A stretch of 64,000 bases of DNA from Bradyrhizobium cajani. GTDB taxonomy: Bacteria; Pseudomonadota; Alphaproteobacteria; Rhizobiales; Xanthobacteraceae. The position numbers were made by a program, and so were the translations under genes. The notes under the pieces are model-generated. The model worked only from the letters and a program-made list of their open reading frames with translations. It was not told the origin of the DNA and made no database searches. The DNA is taken from assembly GCF_009759665.1 (NCBI RefSeq), contig NZ_WQNE01000022.1, positions 1 through 64,000 on the forward strand. Reading direction: 5' to 3'. Each line of letters begins with the position of its first letter. The stretch's first letter is position 1. Positions 25,441 to 33,448 of this stretch are shown here, in pieces.

Positions 25441-26391
25441 ATGCGAGCGACCATCATGACGACCCCACTGCCTGCCTTCCGCCTCCTCCTCGCCATCGGT
25501 GCCGGGCTGATTCTGACCGCCCTGCCCGCGCCCTCGCGCGCGCAGAACATCGTCGTCATGGTCAACGGCGATCCGATCACCGATTTCGACATCGAGCAGC
25601 GTTCCAAGCTCGATCAGCTGACGACGCAGAAGACCCCGAGCCGGCAGGAGGTCATCAACGAGCTGATCGACGACAAGGTGAAGATCAAGGAAGGCAAGAA
25701 GTACGGCGTCGATCCCGGCGTTTCCGATATCAACCAGTCCTACGACGGCATGGCGCAGCGTATGCGCATCACCCCGGATCAGCTCACCAAGTCGCTCGAG
25801 AGCAAGGGCGTCCGTCCCGAGACCCTGAAGAGCCGGATGAGGTCCGAGATGGTTTGGACGAGCCTGGTTCGCGGCCGCTACAAGGAGAAGCTGTTGGTCG
25901 GCGAGCGCGACGTCGCGCAGGCCGTGCAGGCCCAGGCCGGCGAGAAGCTCCAGGTCGAGGGCACCGAATACAAGATGCAGCCGATCGTGCTGATCGTGCC
26001 GCGCGGCTCGACCCCGGCGTTCCTGGACACACGGAAGAAGGAAGCCGAGAGCTATCGCGCGCGCGTTGCGAGCTGCGAGGAAGCCAACTCGCTGTTCCGC
26101 TCGACGCCGAACGCCACCATTCGCGACAGCGTCACCAAGACCACCGCGGAATTGCCCGAGGCGCTGCGCAAGGTGCTCGACGATACGCCGATCGGCCACC
26201 TGACGGCGCCCGAGATGACCAAGAACGGCATCGAGATGGTGGTGCTGTGCTCGCGCAAGCCGACCATGATCGACACGCCGAAGAAGCGCGAGATCCGCGA
26301 GAAGATGTACACCGAGAAGTACGAGAAGACCCAGAAGGCCTATCTCGACGAGCTCCGCAAGGCGGCGATGATCGAATATCGCAACCGCTGA
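25441..26391 (+). CDS. surA: SurA-like periplasmic chaperone
   Basis: The 316-residue product has a signal peptide (cleavage near SRAQ) and a SurA N-terminal domain: NIVVMVNGDPITDFDIEQRS, followed by EVINELIDDKVKIKEGKKYG. The C-terminal part resembles a divergent parvulin domain. SurA escorts outer-membrane barrel proteins, and its place directly after lptD and before pdxA-ksgA matches the classic lptD-surA-pdxA-ksgA order. ATG 25441 is used; ATG 25456 is an alternative. The stop overlaps the pdxA start by one base. Confidence 0.88.
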   Translation: MRATIMTTPLPAFRLLLAIGAGLILTALPAPSRAQNIVVMVNGDPITDFDIEQRSKLDQLTTQKTPSRQEVINELIDDKVKIKEGKKYGVDPGVSDINQSYDGMAQRMRITPDQLTKSLESKGVRPETLKSRMRSEMVWTSLVRGRYKEKLLVGERDVAQAVQAQAGEKLQVEGTEYKMQPIVLIVPRGSTPAFLDTRKKEAESYRARVASCEEANSLFRSTPNATIRDSVTKTTAELPEALRKVLDDTPIGHLTAPEMTKNGIEMVVLCSRKPTMIDTPKKREIREKMYTEKYEKTQKAYLDELRKAAMIEYRNR

Positions 26392-27428
26392 TGGCCAAGT
26401 CGTTCATAGAGCCTTCCATCAAGCACCCGGCAAAGCCGCTCGCCCTCACCCTGGGAGAACCCGCCGGCATCGGTCCCGACATCACGATCGCCGCCTGGCT
26501 CCGCCGCCGCGAACTGAACCTGCCGGCGTTCTACCTGCTCGGCGACGAGGCGCTGATCGCCCGCCGCGCCAAAGCGCTCGGAGCCGAGATCAGGATCGCC
26601 GCCGTGAGCGCCAGCGCGGCCGAAGCCGCCTTCGCCGAGGCGCTGCCGGTGGTTGCGACCGGCGAGCATGCGACGGCCGAGCCCGGCAAGCCCGACGCAT
26701 CGAGCGCACCGGCGGCGCTCGCTTCGATCCGGCAGGCGGTCGCTGACGTCCGTGAGGGCCGCGCCGGCGCGGTCGTCACCAATCCGATCGCCAAGAGCGT
26801 GCTCTATCGCGCCGGCTTCCGCCATCCCGGCCACACCGAATACCTCGCCGAGCTTGCCGCGGAGGACGGCCGCATGCCGCAACCGGTGATGATGCTGTGG
26901 TCGCCGCGGCTCGCCGTGGTGCCGGTGACGATCCACGTCTCGCTGCGCGATGCGCTCGGCCAGCTCTCCAGCGACCTGATCGTCTCGACCGTGCGCATCG
27001 TCGCAACCGAGCTGACATCCCGCTTCGGCATCGCCCGGCCGCGGATCGCGATCTCCGGCCTCAACCCGCATGCCGGCGAGGACGGCTCGCTCGGCCACGA
27101 GGAGCAGACGGTGATCGCACCGGCGCTCAAAATCTTGCGCAGCGCCGGCATCGAAGCCAGGGGTCCATTGCCCGCCGACACCATGTTCCACGAGGCCGCG
27201 CGACAAACCTACGACTGCGCGGTCTGCATGTATCACGACCAGGCGCTGATCCCGATCAAGACGGTCGCCTTCGACGACGCCGTCAACGTCACGCTCGGCC
27301 TGCCGTTCATCCGCACCTCGCCCGATCACGGCACCGCCTTCGACATCGCCGGCACGGGCAAGGCTAATCCGGCCAGCCTGATCGCGGCGCTCCAGCTCGC
27401 CAGCCGCATGGCGGCTGCGAGTATCTGA
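26391..27428 (+). CDS. pdxA: 4-hydroxythreonine-4-phosphate dehydrogenase
   Basis: PdxA oxidises 4-phosphohydroxy-L-threonine in the DXP-dependent pathway to pyridoxal phosphate. The 345 residues show LALTLGEPAGIGPDITI at the start, the metal-binding HPGHTEYLAEL with conserved His, and NPHAGEDGSLGHEE. HDQALIPIKTVAFDDAVN completes the signature. It overlaps surA and ksgA by one base at each end, so all three are co-translated. Confidence 0.96.
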   Translation: MAKSFIEPSIKHPAKPLALTLGEPAGIGPDITIAAWLRRRELNLPAFYLLGDEALIARRAKALGAEIRIAAVSASAAEAAFAEALPVVATGEHATAEPGKPDASSAPAALASIRQAVADVREGRAGAVVTNPIAKSVLYRAGFRHPGHTEYLAELAAEDGRMPQPVMMLWSPRLAVVPVTIHVSLRDALGQLSSDLIVSTVRIVATELTSRFGIARPRIAISGLNPHAGEDGSLGHEEQTVIAPALKILRSAGIEARGPLPADTMFHEAARQTYDCAVCMYHDQALIPIKTVAFDDAVNVTLGLPFIRTSPDHGTAFDIAGTGKANPASLIAALQLASRMAAASI

Positions 27429-28288
27429 TGAGCGCGATCGACGACCTCCCGCCGCTGCGCGAGGTCATTCGCCAGCATTCGCTGTCCGCCCGCAAATCGC
27501 TCGGCCAGAATTTCCTGCTCGACCTCAATCTCACCGCGCGCATCGCGCGCGCGGCCGGGCCGCTCGAAGACGCCACCATTGTCGAGATCGGCCCGGGCCC
27601 GGGCGGGCTGACGCGCGCCCTGCTCGCACTCGGCGCGAGGCGCGTCATCGCCATCGAGCATGACGAGCGCGCGATCCCGGCGCTGGAGGATATCTCCGCC
27701 CGCTATCCCGGCCGGCTCGAGATCGTGCATGGCGACGCCATGACCTTCGATCCGCGCCCGCTGCTCGATGGCGGCAAGGTCAAGATCGTCGCCAACCTGC
27801 CCTACAACATCGCGACCCAGCTCCTCATCAACTGGCTCACGATCGAGCCCTGGCCGCCCTGGTACGAGATGATGGTGCTGATGTTCCAGCGCGAGGTCGG
27901 CGAGCGCATCGTCGCGCGCGAGGACGAGGAAGCCTACGGCCGCCTCGGCGTGCTCGCCAACTGGCGCTGCGAGACGAAGATCCTGTTCGACATCTCGCCG
28001 TCCGCCTTCGTGCCGCCGCCGAAGGTGACTTCCTCGGTCGTGCGCCTGGTGCCGCGTGAAAAGCCTCTGCCCTGCGATCGCAGGCTGCTCGAACAGGTCG
28101 CGGCGGCGGCCTTCGGTCAACGCCGCAAGATGTTGCGCCAGAGCCTGAAATCGCTGGGCGTCGATCCGGCGCGGCTCGCCGCGGCTGCCGGCGTCGATGC
28201 GACGCGACGCGCGGAGACCATTCCGATTGCGGGCTTTGTTGCCATGGCGTGTGAATTGGCCAATATACGAGGCGAAGCAGAGAGATAA
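27428..28288 (+). CDS. rsmA: 16S rRNA (adenine1518/1519-N6)-dimethyltransferase
   Basis: RsmA (KsgA) dimethylates two adjacent adenines near the 3' end of 16S rRNA during small-subunit maturation. The 286 residues contain ARKSLGQNFLLDLN, the SAM loop VEIGPGPGGLTRALL, and the catalytic NLPYNIATQLL. The C-terminal four-helix domain is present (FGQRRKMLRQSLKSL). It closes the lptFGD-surA-pdxA-rsmA operon. Confidence 0.96.
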   Translation: MSAIDDLPPLREVIRQHSLSARKSLGQNFLLDLNLTARIARAAGPLEDATIVEIGPGPGGLTRALLALGARRVIAIEHDERAIPALEDISARYPGRLEIVHGDAMTFDPRPLLDGGKVKIVANLPYNIATQLLINWLTIEPWPPWYEMMVLMFQREVGERIVAREDEEAYGRLGVLANWRCETKILFDISPSAFVPPPKVTSSVVRLVPREKPLPCDRRLLEQVAAAAFGQRRKMLRQSLKSLGVDPARLAAAAGVDATRRAETIPIAGFVAMACELANIRGEAER

Positions 28289-28304
28289 TTTCGGAGGAAG
28301 AAAT

Positions 28305-29363
28305 ATGGCGCTGATGCGCAGGCAATCCCTGGTCAAGTTCGACGCGCCCTTGTGCGAGACCATCGTCGACACGCCCAAGCCGCAAGGCGCCGAGGTGCTG
28401 GTGCGCATCGAGCGCTGCGGCCTCTGCCATTCCGACCTGCACATCCAGGACGGCTACGCCGATCTCGGCGGCGGCAAGAAGCTTGACACCACGCGCGGCA
28501 TGACGCTGCCCTTCACGCTCGGCCACGAGATCGCCGGCGTCGTCGACGAAGTCGGCCCCGACGTGCCCGCCGGCCTTGTCGGCGCGAAGAAGGCGGTGTT
28601 TCCCTGGATCGGCTGCGGACAGTGCCGCGACTGCAAGAACGGCGACGAGAACCTCTGCGTCAAGCAGCGCTTCCTCGGCGTGTCCATCGACGGCGGCTTC
28701 GCCACTCACGTGCTGGTGCCCGACGCAAAGTACCTGCTCGACTACGATCCCCTGCCCGTGAACCAGGCCGCGACGCTGATGTGCTCCGGCGTGACCGCCT
28801 ACGGCGCGCTCAAGCGTCTGGTCGACCGTCCGCGCCAGCGCAATCTCTTGCTGATCGGTCTCGGCGGCGTCGGCATGATGGGACTGTCGTTCGCGCAGGC
28901 GATGTTCAAGCAGCCGATCACGGTCGCCGACCTCAGCCCGGCCGCGCGCGACACCGCGCTGAAGAACGGCGCAGCTGGCGCCTACGATCCCGCCGAGCCC
29001 GACGTGATCAAGCGCATCCTCAAGGAAACCGATGGCGGCTTCGACGAGATCGTCGATTTCGCCGGCAACGAGAAGTCGATGGCCTTCGCGGTCGCCGTCG
29101 CTGCCCGTGGCGGCAAGATCGTGGTCTCCGGCCTGATGGGCGGCCAGTTCACGCTGCCGATGGTGCAATGGGTCTACAAGCGCATGACCATCGAGGGCTT
29201 CATGGTCGGCACGCTCGCGGAGGCTCACGAGCTGATGGCGCTCGCCCGCGCCGGCAAGATCAAGCCGACGCCGATGCGCGAGGAGCCGATGGGCGACGTG
29301 CAGAAGTGGATCGACGAGCTCCGCGCCGGCAAGGTCGTCGGCCGCATCGTGCTGAAGAACTGA
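28305..29363 (+). CDS. Zinc-dependent alcohol dehydrogenase (MDR family)
   Basis: The 352-residue enzyme belongs to the medium-chain dehydrogenase family. The catalytic zinc ligands are in RCGLCHSDLH and GHEIAGVVDEVG, and the structural zinc site is the four-cysteine cluster in GCGQCRDCKNGDENLC near residues 105-120. The NAD(P) loop is GLGGVGMMG near residue 185. A GGAGGAAG ribosome-binding site precedes ATG 28305. It lies 16 bases after rsmA, so it may share the operon transcript. The substrate cannot be read from sequence. Confidence 0.92.
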   Translation: MALMRRQSLVKFDAPLCETIVDTPKPQGAEVLVRIERCGLCHSDLHIQDGYADLGGGKKLDTTRGMTLPFTLGHEIAGVVDEVGPDVPAGLVGAKKAVFPWIGCGQCRDCKNGDENLCVKQRFLGVSIDGGFATHVLVPDAKYLLDYDPLPVNQAATLMCSGVTAYGALKRLVDRPRQRNLLLIGLGGVGMMGLSFAQAMFKQPITVADLSPAARDTALKNGAAGAYDPAEPDVIKRILKETDGGFDEIVDFAGNEKSMAFAVAVAARGGKIVVSGLMGGQFTLPMVQWVYKRMTIEGFMVGTLAEAHELMALARAGKIKPTPMREEPMGDVQKWIDELRAGKVVGRIVLKN

Positions 29364-29404
29364 CCCCACCGCGGCGGGCCCGACGCAAGTCCTGCCCGCC
29401 GCAC

Positions 29405-29429
29405 GGAACGCCTTCGGCTGCGCTGCGTT
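29405..29429 (+). promoter_or_regulatory. EcfG-type promoter, exact match
   Basis: GGAAC at 29405-29409 and CGTT at 29426-29429 are separated by exactly 16 bases, matching the alphaproteobacterial general-stress promoter. Transcription would start about 6-8 bases later, at or next to the ATG at 29438. Confidence 0.6.
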
Positions 29430-29437
29430 GGCAGCGC

Positions 29438-29674
29438 ATGTCCATTCGCTGCACCGTCGAGAGCGCATTCTTCATCGCCTGGAGCTTCCTGGAGCAGAGC
29501 GGCGAGCTCGGTCCTCCGGACGAGAGCGCGAACGTCATTCTCGATGCCATCGAAGCACAGCTCAAGACCGGCGAGCGCCGGCAGTTGATGCTCGCCAACA
29601 GGGCGATCGACGCCTACCGCGCGCACGCCGCGAAAAGCCGACGGTCACCGGACCGCGAAACACGCACCGGGTGA
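29438..29674 (+). CDS. Small hypothetical protein, probable general-stress gene
   Basis: The 78-residue product begins MSIRCTVESAFFIAWSFLEQ and has a helical core (NVILDAIEAQLKTGERRQLM, LANRAIDAYRAHAAK) with a charged tail. There is no signal peptide. No ribosome-binding site is present, and an exact EcfG-type promoter ends 8 bases before the ATG, so the message is probably leaderless. No domain is recognised. The frame shows Bradyrhizobium-like codon use and is distinct from overlapping shadow frames. Confidence 0.65.
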   Translation: MSIRCTVESAFFIAWSFLEQSGELGPPDESANVILDAIEAQLKTGERRQLMLANRAIDAYRAHAAKSRRSPDRETRTG

Positions 29675-29720
29675 CGGAGTTTGTCGATGCCCTGACGGCT
29701 AGCCGCTTGGGCCTGCCCGT

Positions 29721-30452
29721 TCACGGCAACGACTGGCGCTTCAGATGCAGATAGGCCGGAGTGAAATCGCCGAGCCGCTGCAAGTCACGCCATTTCAGGA
29801 CGATCAGCTCGCCCTCGCGCAAATCCATGGTTCCGCTTCCGCGCAGTTCCGCGAGCGTCCGGTTGACGGTCGCGATCGCCATGCCCAGCGTCTCGCCAAG
29901 CTGGGCCAGGCTGATCGGCAGGTGGAAGCGATTGCCGCGAACGAGCTGCGCCGCGCGGGCGCGGTAGAACAGCTCGCAGAACAGGTGCGCCATGCGCACC
30001 TGCATCGGCCGGGCGCTGTTGTTGGTGATGGCCTCGCGAAAGATCGAGGCATCGAGCAGCGTCTCGCGCCAGACCGAAAATGCAAAGGTGGGTTGCCGCC
30101 GGAACGCTGCGAACATCTCGCGGTGGGGAATGAAGGCGACGGTAGCCGGCCCGAGCGCGCTGAGCCCGTGGTCCATCTGGTCGATGAAGAGGCCCTGGGC
30201 GTCAGGCAGGTCGCCGGCGATGTGAAAGCCGAGATACTGCCGCCGCCCGCTGTCGAGCAGATGATAACGCGCGACCATGCCGGAGACGACCAGGGCTGCG
30301 ACATTGGGCACGTCGCCCTGCCGGATGAAGTCCTCGCTCGGCGCGAAATCGCGCTGAATGAAGGTGAGCGCGCGAATCTCGACGACGTCCTCCGGCCCGA
30401 GAGCGGTGTGCTCGCTCAGGTTCCGGATCAGGACCTCGTGCGCCTTGTCCAT
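29721..30452 (-). CDS. Crp/Fnr-family transcriptional regulator
   Basis: The 243-residue protein has an N-terminal cyclic-nucleotide-binding-type domain (IRQGDVPNVAALVVSGMVARY, about residues 40-60) and a C-terminal winged helix. The HTH is ISLAQLGETLGMAIATVNRTL near residue 180-200. There is no N-terminal cysteine cluster, so it is not an oxygen-sensing Fe-S type like FNR. The recognition helix reads TVNRTLAEL, unlike the ExxSR of FNR/FixK. The start at 30452 avoids a 14-residue extension. Its ligand is unknown. Confidence 0.88.
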   Translation of the reverse strand: MDKAHEVLIRNLSEHTALGPEDVVEIRALTFIQRDFAPSEDFIRQGDVPNVAALVVSGMVARYHLLDSGRRQYLGFHIAGDLPDAQGLFIDQMDHGLSALGPATVAFIPHREMFAAFRRQPTFAFSVWRETLLDASIFREAITNNSARPMQVRMAHLFCELFYRARAAQLVRGNRFHLPISLAQLGETLGMAIATVNRTLAELRGSGTMDLREGELIVLKWRDLQRLGDFTPAYLHLKRQSLP

Positions 30453-30598
30453 GCGGCTCGCCGAAAATCGCGCCGAGGGTATCAAATGATACATCTGGCC
30501 GGCGCCTCGGGGACTAGAACTCGAACCGGAAGCACAGGTTGCTAACCGCGATGGATGCAGATCTCGCTGGCCTCGGGCAGTCCATCGTCGCTCAATCG

Positions 30599-30823
30599 CT
30601 ACTTCTTCTTGTCGCCTGTCCTGCGTTCTCTGGACGCATCTTTCGTCTCGGGCTGGTTTGCCCGATTGGCATTCATGCCTGTGGTGTCCATCGCTCCCTT
30701 TTCCGTGGCACCGTTCGTATTCTCCGGCCTTTCCATGCCGGTCTGCGGAGCCGGACCGGTATTCTGGGCGATGACCGGCCCGGACATGGCTGCAAATGCG
30801 ATCGCCGCAAAGAGCGCTTTCAT
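30599..30823 (-). CDS. Small secreted polar protein
   Basis: The 74-residue product has a signal peptide (MKALFAAIAFAAMSGPVIAQ) and a mature part of about 54 residues rich in Asn, Thr, Gly, Glu and Met (NTGPAPQTGMERPENTNGAT), ending in a basic tail RRTGDKKK. It looks intrinsically disordered. GAGGGAG lies just upstream of ATG 30823. An EcfG-type promoter candidate sits at 30848-30872. It is divergent from the Tyr/Gly-rich gene at 31148. Function unknown. Confidence 0.7.
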   Translation of the reverse strand: MKALFAAIAFAAMSGPVIAQNTGPAPQTGMERPENTNGATEKGAMDTTGMNANRANQPETKDASRERRTGDKKK

Positions 30824-30847
30824 GGGCATCTCCCTCGTCTCATGAAT

Positions 30848-30872
30848 GACGTGGCCGCGCGAGAGTTGTTCC
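30848..30872 (-). promoter_or_regulatory. EcfG-type promoter candidate of the small secreted gene
   Basis: On the minus strand GGAAC (30872-30868) is followed after 16 bases by CGTC (30851-30848). This leaves room for a start point and the GAGGGAG ribosome-binding site before ATG 30823. Confidence 0.45.
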
Positions 30873-31032
30873 CCGGTGTGCGGCGAGCTGCGGCCCAGAG
30901 CAGCACCGGCCGTGATAGCGAGATGATCCGTGATCAAGGATCGCGCGACGCTACAGGGCAGCACGATTGGCGTTCTTGACGGCGGCTCGGGAACCGAATG
31001 CGCGCTGGCTTTCGACCGCATCACCAGGATGC

Positions 31033-31046
31033 TTGATTTAAGTCAA
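31033..31046. promoter_or_regulatory. FixK/FNR-like box
   Basis: TTGATTTAAGTCAA matches the FNR/FixK half-site pattern TTGA-N6-TCAA, extended by C and G to CTTGA/TCAAG. Its centre is about 108 bases upstream of the ATG at 31148. Bradyrhizobium FixK-type regulators use TTG-N8-CAA sites for low-oxygen genes. Confidence 0.45.
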
Positions 31047-31147
31047 GTCAGGCGCCGATGAGAAGCTGAGCTTCCCGGAGGGTGCTGATCCTCGCGGGGT
31101 GGCATCGCCTTGGTGTTGCACGGCACCCCAACTCACGGAGGAACGCC

Positions 31148-31546
31148 ATGCTTCGATATGTTCTCGCTGCGCTGGCAGCTCTCGTCCTGATCACCGTCAG
31201 CCTGATTCCAGATGAAGCCTATGCCCGCCGTGGCGGTGGCGGATATCACGGAGGCGGCATGCGCGGCGCTCACATCGGCGGCGGCGCTGTTCATCGTGGC
31301 GGCGGATATCGAGTGGCGGGTCGCGGCTATGGATACCGCCCAATCCCCGGACGACCGGTCGCCAGGGGCGTTTACCGCAATGCAGCCTATCGCGGTGCCT
31401 ATAGAGGCGCAGCCTATGGCCTGGGAGCGGCAGCAGTAGGAGCCGCCGCAGCTGGAGCTTACGGCTACTACAACAGCGGCTGCACCTACGACAGCTACGG
31501 TAATCGGGTTTGCCCGGGACAATATCCTTACGGGTATCGGTACTGA
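31148..31546 (+). CDS. Secreted Gly/Tyr/Arg-rich protein
   Basis: The 132-residue product starts with a signal peptide (LRYVLAALAALVLITVSLIP) and continues with a low-complexity region of Gly, Tyr, Arg and Ala (ARRGGGGYHGGGMRGAHIGG). A hydrophobic Ala/Gly segment (GLGAAAVGAAAAGAYGYY) precedes a C-terminal part with two cysteines (SGCTYDSYGNRVCPG). GGAGGAA lies 7 bases before ATG 31148. This layout is frequent among small cell-envelope proteins of Bradyrhizobium, with no known role. A FixK/FNR-like box lies upstream. Confidence 0.75.
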   Translation: MLRYVLAALAALVLITVSLIPDEAYARRGGGGYHGGGMRGAHIGGGAVHRGGGYRVAGRGYGYRPIPGRPVARGVYRNAAYRGAYRGAAYGLGAAAVGAAAAGAYGYYNSGCTYDSYGNRVCPGQYPYGYRY

Positions 31547-32078
31547 CAGAAACCGCTTGGGGCGGACGGTTGTGCGCCGAGAGCACGGCCGTCCGCGTCC
31601 GGTTGCCCTGCTGAACGAGCGGCAGAGGTCTCTGCAACGCATGTCGATGCATGCACGTCGAAATCCTCGGCGGTATCGTTGCCGCTCGCATCGCGAAAGG
31701 CCCCCATTTCGAGATGCGTGCGCGAGCACGCAGGCCCGGGAAGCCATCGGGCCGCATGCATTGCAAGCGAAATGGATTCCAGGTCAGCGCCTGCGCGCAC
31801 CGGGGACTTGCGGGTTGCCGACGCCGCCCGGCCTTCCCTGCGCCCTTGGCTTTCATTGGGCGATCAAATCAATGCAAGACCCGGGCAGAGCCTGCCGCGA
31901 GAAAGCGAAGCCATGGCCCCTCTCGTCATGGCCGGGGGGCCTGCCCCGGGGCGCCCACGCGTTGCCGCACCGGACAAAGAGCGTGGAAGCCCGGACATGA
32001 CGACCTGTACGAATGTCGCACCGCTTTTCGCCCGCGCGCCTGGCTGGTAGACTGGCGCTATTACTTTGAGGAATTTAG
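31547..32078. other. Long intergenic region with a palindromic element
   Basis: This 532-base region lies between the Gly/Tyr-rich gene and the metacaspase gene. An 8-pair inverted repeat (GCGGACGG/CCGTCCGC) near 31563-31599 may end the upstream transcript. A palindromic intergenic element occupies 31924-32002. Open frames crossing the region have Arg/Pro/Ser-rich, non-protein-like composition, so I see no gene. Confidence 0.5.
31924..32002. repeat. Palindromic intergenic element, copy 1
   Basis: The element starts CGTCATGGCCGGGG and ends GGAAGCCCGGACATGACG, so its ends are inverted copies (CGTCATG/CATGACG) flanking inward-facing CCCGG-type arms and a GCCCACG/CGTGG pair. A second element with the same architecture lies at 46767-46844. 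It resembles the REP-like palindromes scattered through Bradyrhizobium intergenic DNA. Confidence 0.55.
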
Positions 32079-33419
32079 ATGCGCGCGAGGATTTTTGATC
32101 GCGTCATGGGGCTGGCGGCGCTGGTCCTGCTTGTCGTCACTGCTGCGCCGGCATCGGCCGAGAAACGCATCGCGCTGGTGGTCGGCAACTCCGCCTACAA
32201 GAACATCACGCCGCTGGACAATCCGTCCAAGGACGCGAGCCTGATGGCGGCGACACTCTCGGCGGTCGGCTTCACACTCGTTGGCGGACGCGCCCAGCTC
32301 GACCTCGACAAGGGCGCGATGGACATCGCGGTGCAGAGCTTCGGCCGGCAGGTCCAGGGCGCTGACGTTGCGCTGTTCTATTATGCCGGCCACGGCGTGC
32401 AGGTCGCCGGCTCGAATTATCTCGTGCCTGTCGGCGCCAACCCGACGCGCGAGGCCGACGTCGATTTCCAGATGACCGACGTCAATCTCGTGCTGCGCCA
32501 GATGCAGGGCTCCGGCACGCGCCTCAACCTCGTCGTCCTCGATGCCTGCCGCAACAACCCGTTTGGCTCACGCGGCTTGCGCGCCTCCGACGGTGGGCTT
32601 GCGCAGATGCGTGCTCCCGAGGGTACGCTGATCTCCTATGCGACGCAGCCCGGCAACGTCGCCCAGGACGGCAGCGACGGCCACAGCCCCTATACGAAGG
32701 CGCTCGCGGCAACTGTCCGCACCGCGGGCCTCGACGTATTCCAGACCTTCAACCAAGTCGGCCTCGCGGTGAAGCGCGCCACCGCCGGCGCGCAGCAACC
32801 CTGGGTCTCCTCATCGCCGATCGACGGCACCTTCTATTTCGTGCCGCCGACGCAAACCGCGCCGCCGCAGGTCGCCGCGATGCAGCCCGATCCGCTGGCG
32901 GCGGAACGCCTGCGCGCCGATCCCGACCGGGTGCCTTTGCGTGATGCCGCCCTCCTCAGCGAATTGAGCGAGCGGCTGTACGAGCTCAATTTCGACCCTG
33001 ACACCCCCGACGGACTCACCCGCGCGATCACCAAACTCCAGCAGCGGATTTCCATGGCGCCGACCGGAGAACCGACCGAAGGTCTGCTGCTGCGGATGCG
33101 CAAGATGGACGATCTGAGGCCGTGGGGCTCGATCGTCTACGGCGCCGACAGCAGCAAATGGGGCATGTCGTGGAACCACGCCTCGCGGCGCGCGGCGGTG
33201 GCGGATGCGCGCGGCAATTGCGCCGGCGCCAAATGTCCGGTCGAGCTCTCGTTCTACGGCAACAGTTGCGGCGCCTTCGCGATTTCCGACAAGTCCTGGT
33301 CGCTGGTCCAGCGCGACAGCGTCCAACGCGCCAGGGAGGCCGCGCTTGACGAATGCGGCAAGGCTGGCAAAGCTTGCCGCATTATAGGATCCGTCTGTGC
33401 CGACGGCTCCGGCCGCTAA
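32079..33419 (+). CDS. Secreted metacaspase-like (C14) protein with a C-terminal DUF4189 domain
   Basis: The 446-residue protein has a signal peptide (cleavage near PASA-E, residue 28) and a caspase-fold peptidase domain at about 29-250. The catalytic dyad is His105 in YYAGHGVQ and Cys157 in LDACRNNPF, and the family opening RIALVVGNSAY is present. A linker region about 260-345 follows. The C-terminus (WGSIVYGADSSKWGMSW onward) matches DUF4189, with paired cysteines. Substrate and role are unknown. Its stop overlaps a potential ATG of the next gene, which may be coupled. Confidence 0.9.
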   Translation: MRARIFDRVMGLAALVLLVVTAAPASAEKRIALVVGNSAYKNITPLDNPSKDASLMAATLSAVGFTLVGGRAQLDLDKGAMDIAVQSFGRQVQGADVALFYYAGHGVQVAGSNYLVPVGANPTREADVDFQMTDVNLVLRQMQGSGTRLNLVVLDACRNNPFGSRGLRASDGGLAQMRAPEGTLISYATQPGNVAQDGSDGHSPYTKALAATVRTAGLDVFQTFNQVGLAVKRATAGAQQPWVSSSPIDGTFYFVPPTQTAPPQVAAMQPDPLAAERLRADPDRVPLRDAALLSELSERLYELNFDPDTPDGLTRAITKLQQRISMAPTGEPTEGLLLRMRKMDDLRPWGSIVYGADSSKWGMSWNHASRRAAVADARGNCAGAKCPVELSFYGNSCGAFAISDKSWSLVQRDSVQRAREAALDECGKAGKACRIIGSVCADGSGR

Positions 33420-33448
33420 TGCAATCTTTCTTTTTTGGATTTTTGCTC

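Larger units (their letters stand above)
30824..31147. other. Divergent intergenic region between two small secreted protein genes
   Basis: This 324-base gap contains the EcfG-type site for the leftward gene at 30848-30872 and a FixK/FNR-like box at 31033-31046 that faces the rightward gene. A leftward reading frame extends through it, but the residues added before the signal peptide are not protein-like. Confidence 0.45.

Noticed and set aside
22893..25607. A 904-codon minus-strand frame across lptD and surA
   Set aside because: The product is Arg/Ala/Asp/Val/His-rich with no domain; it mirrors the codon bias of lptD on the other strand, a usual artefact in GC-rich DNA.
31100..31130. Sigma-54 promoter (TGGC...TTGC) upstream of 31148
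   Set aside because: The spacing between GG and GC is about 15 bases instead of 10.
31557..32050. Open frames in the 31.5-32.0 kb gap
   Set aside because: Arg/Pro/Ser-rich composition, no ribosome-binding sites, and one crosses the palindromic element.
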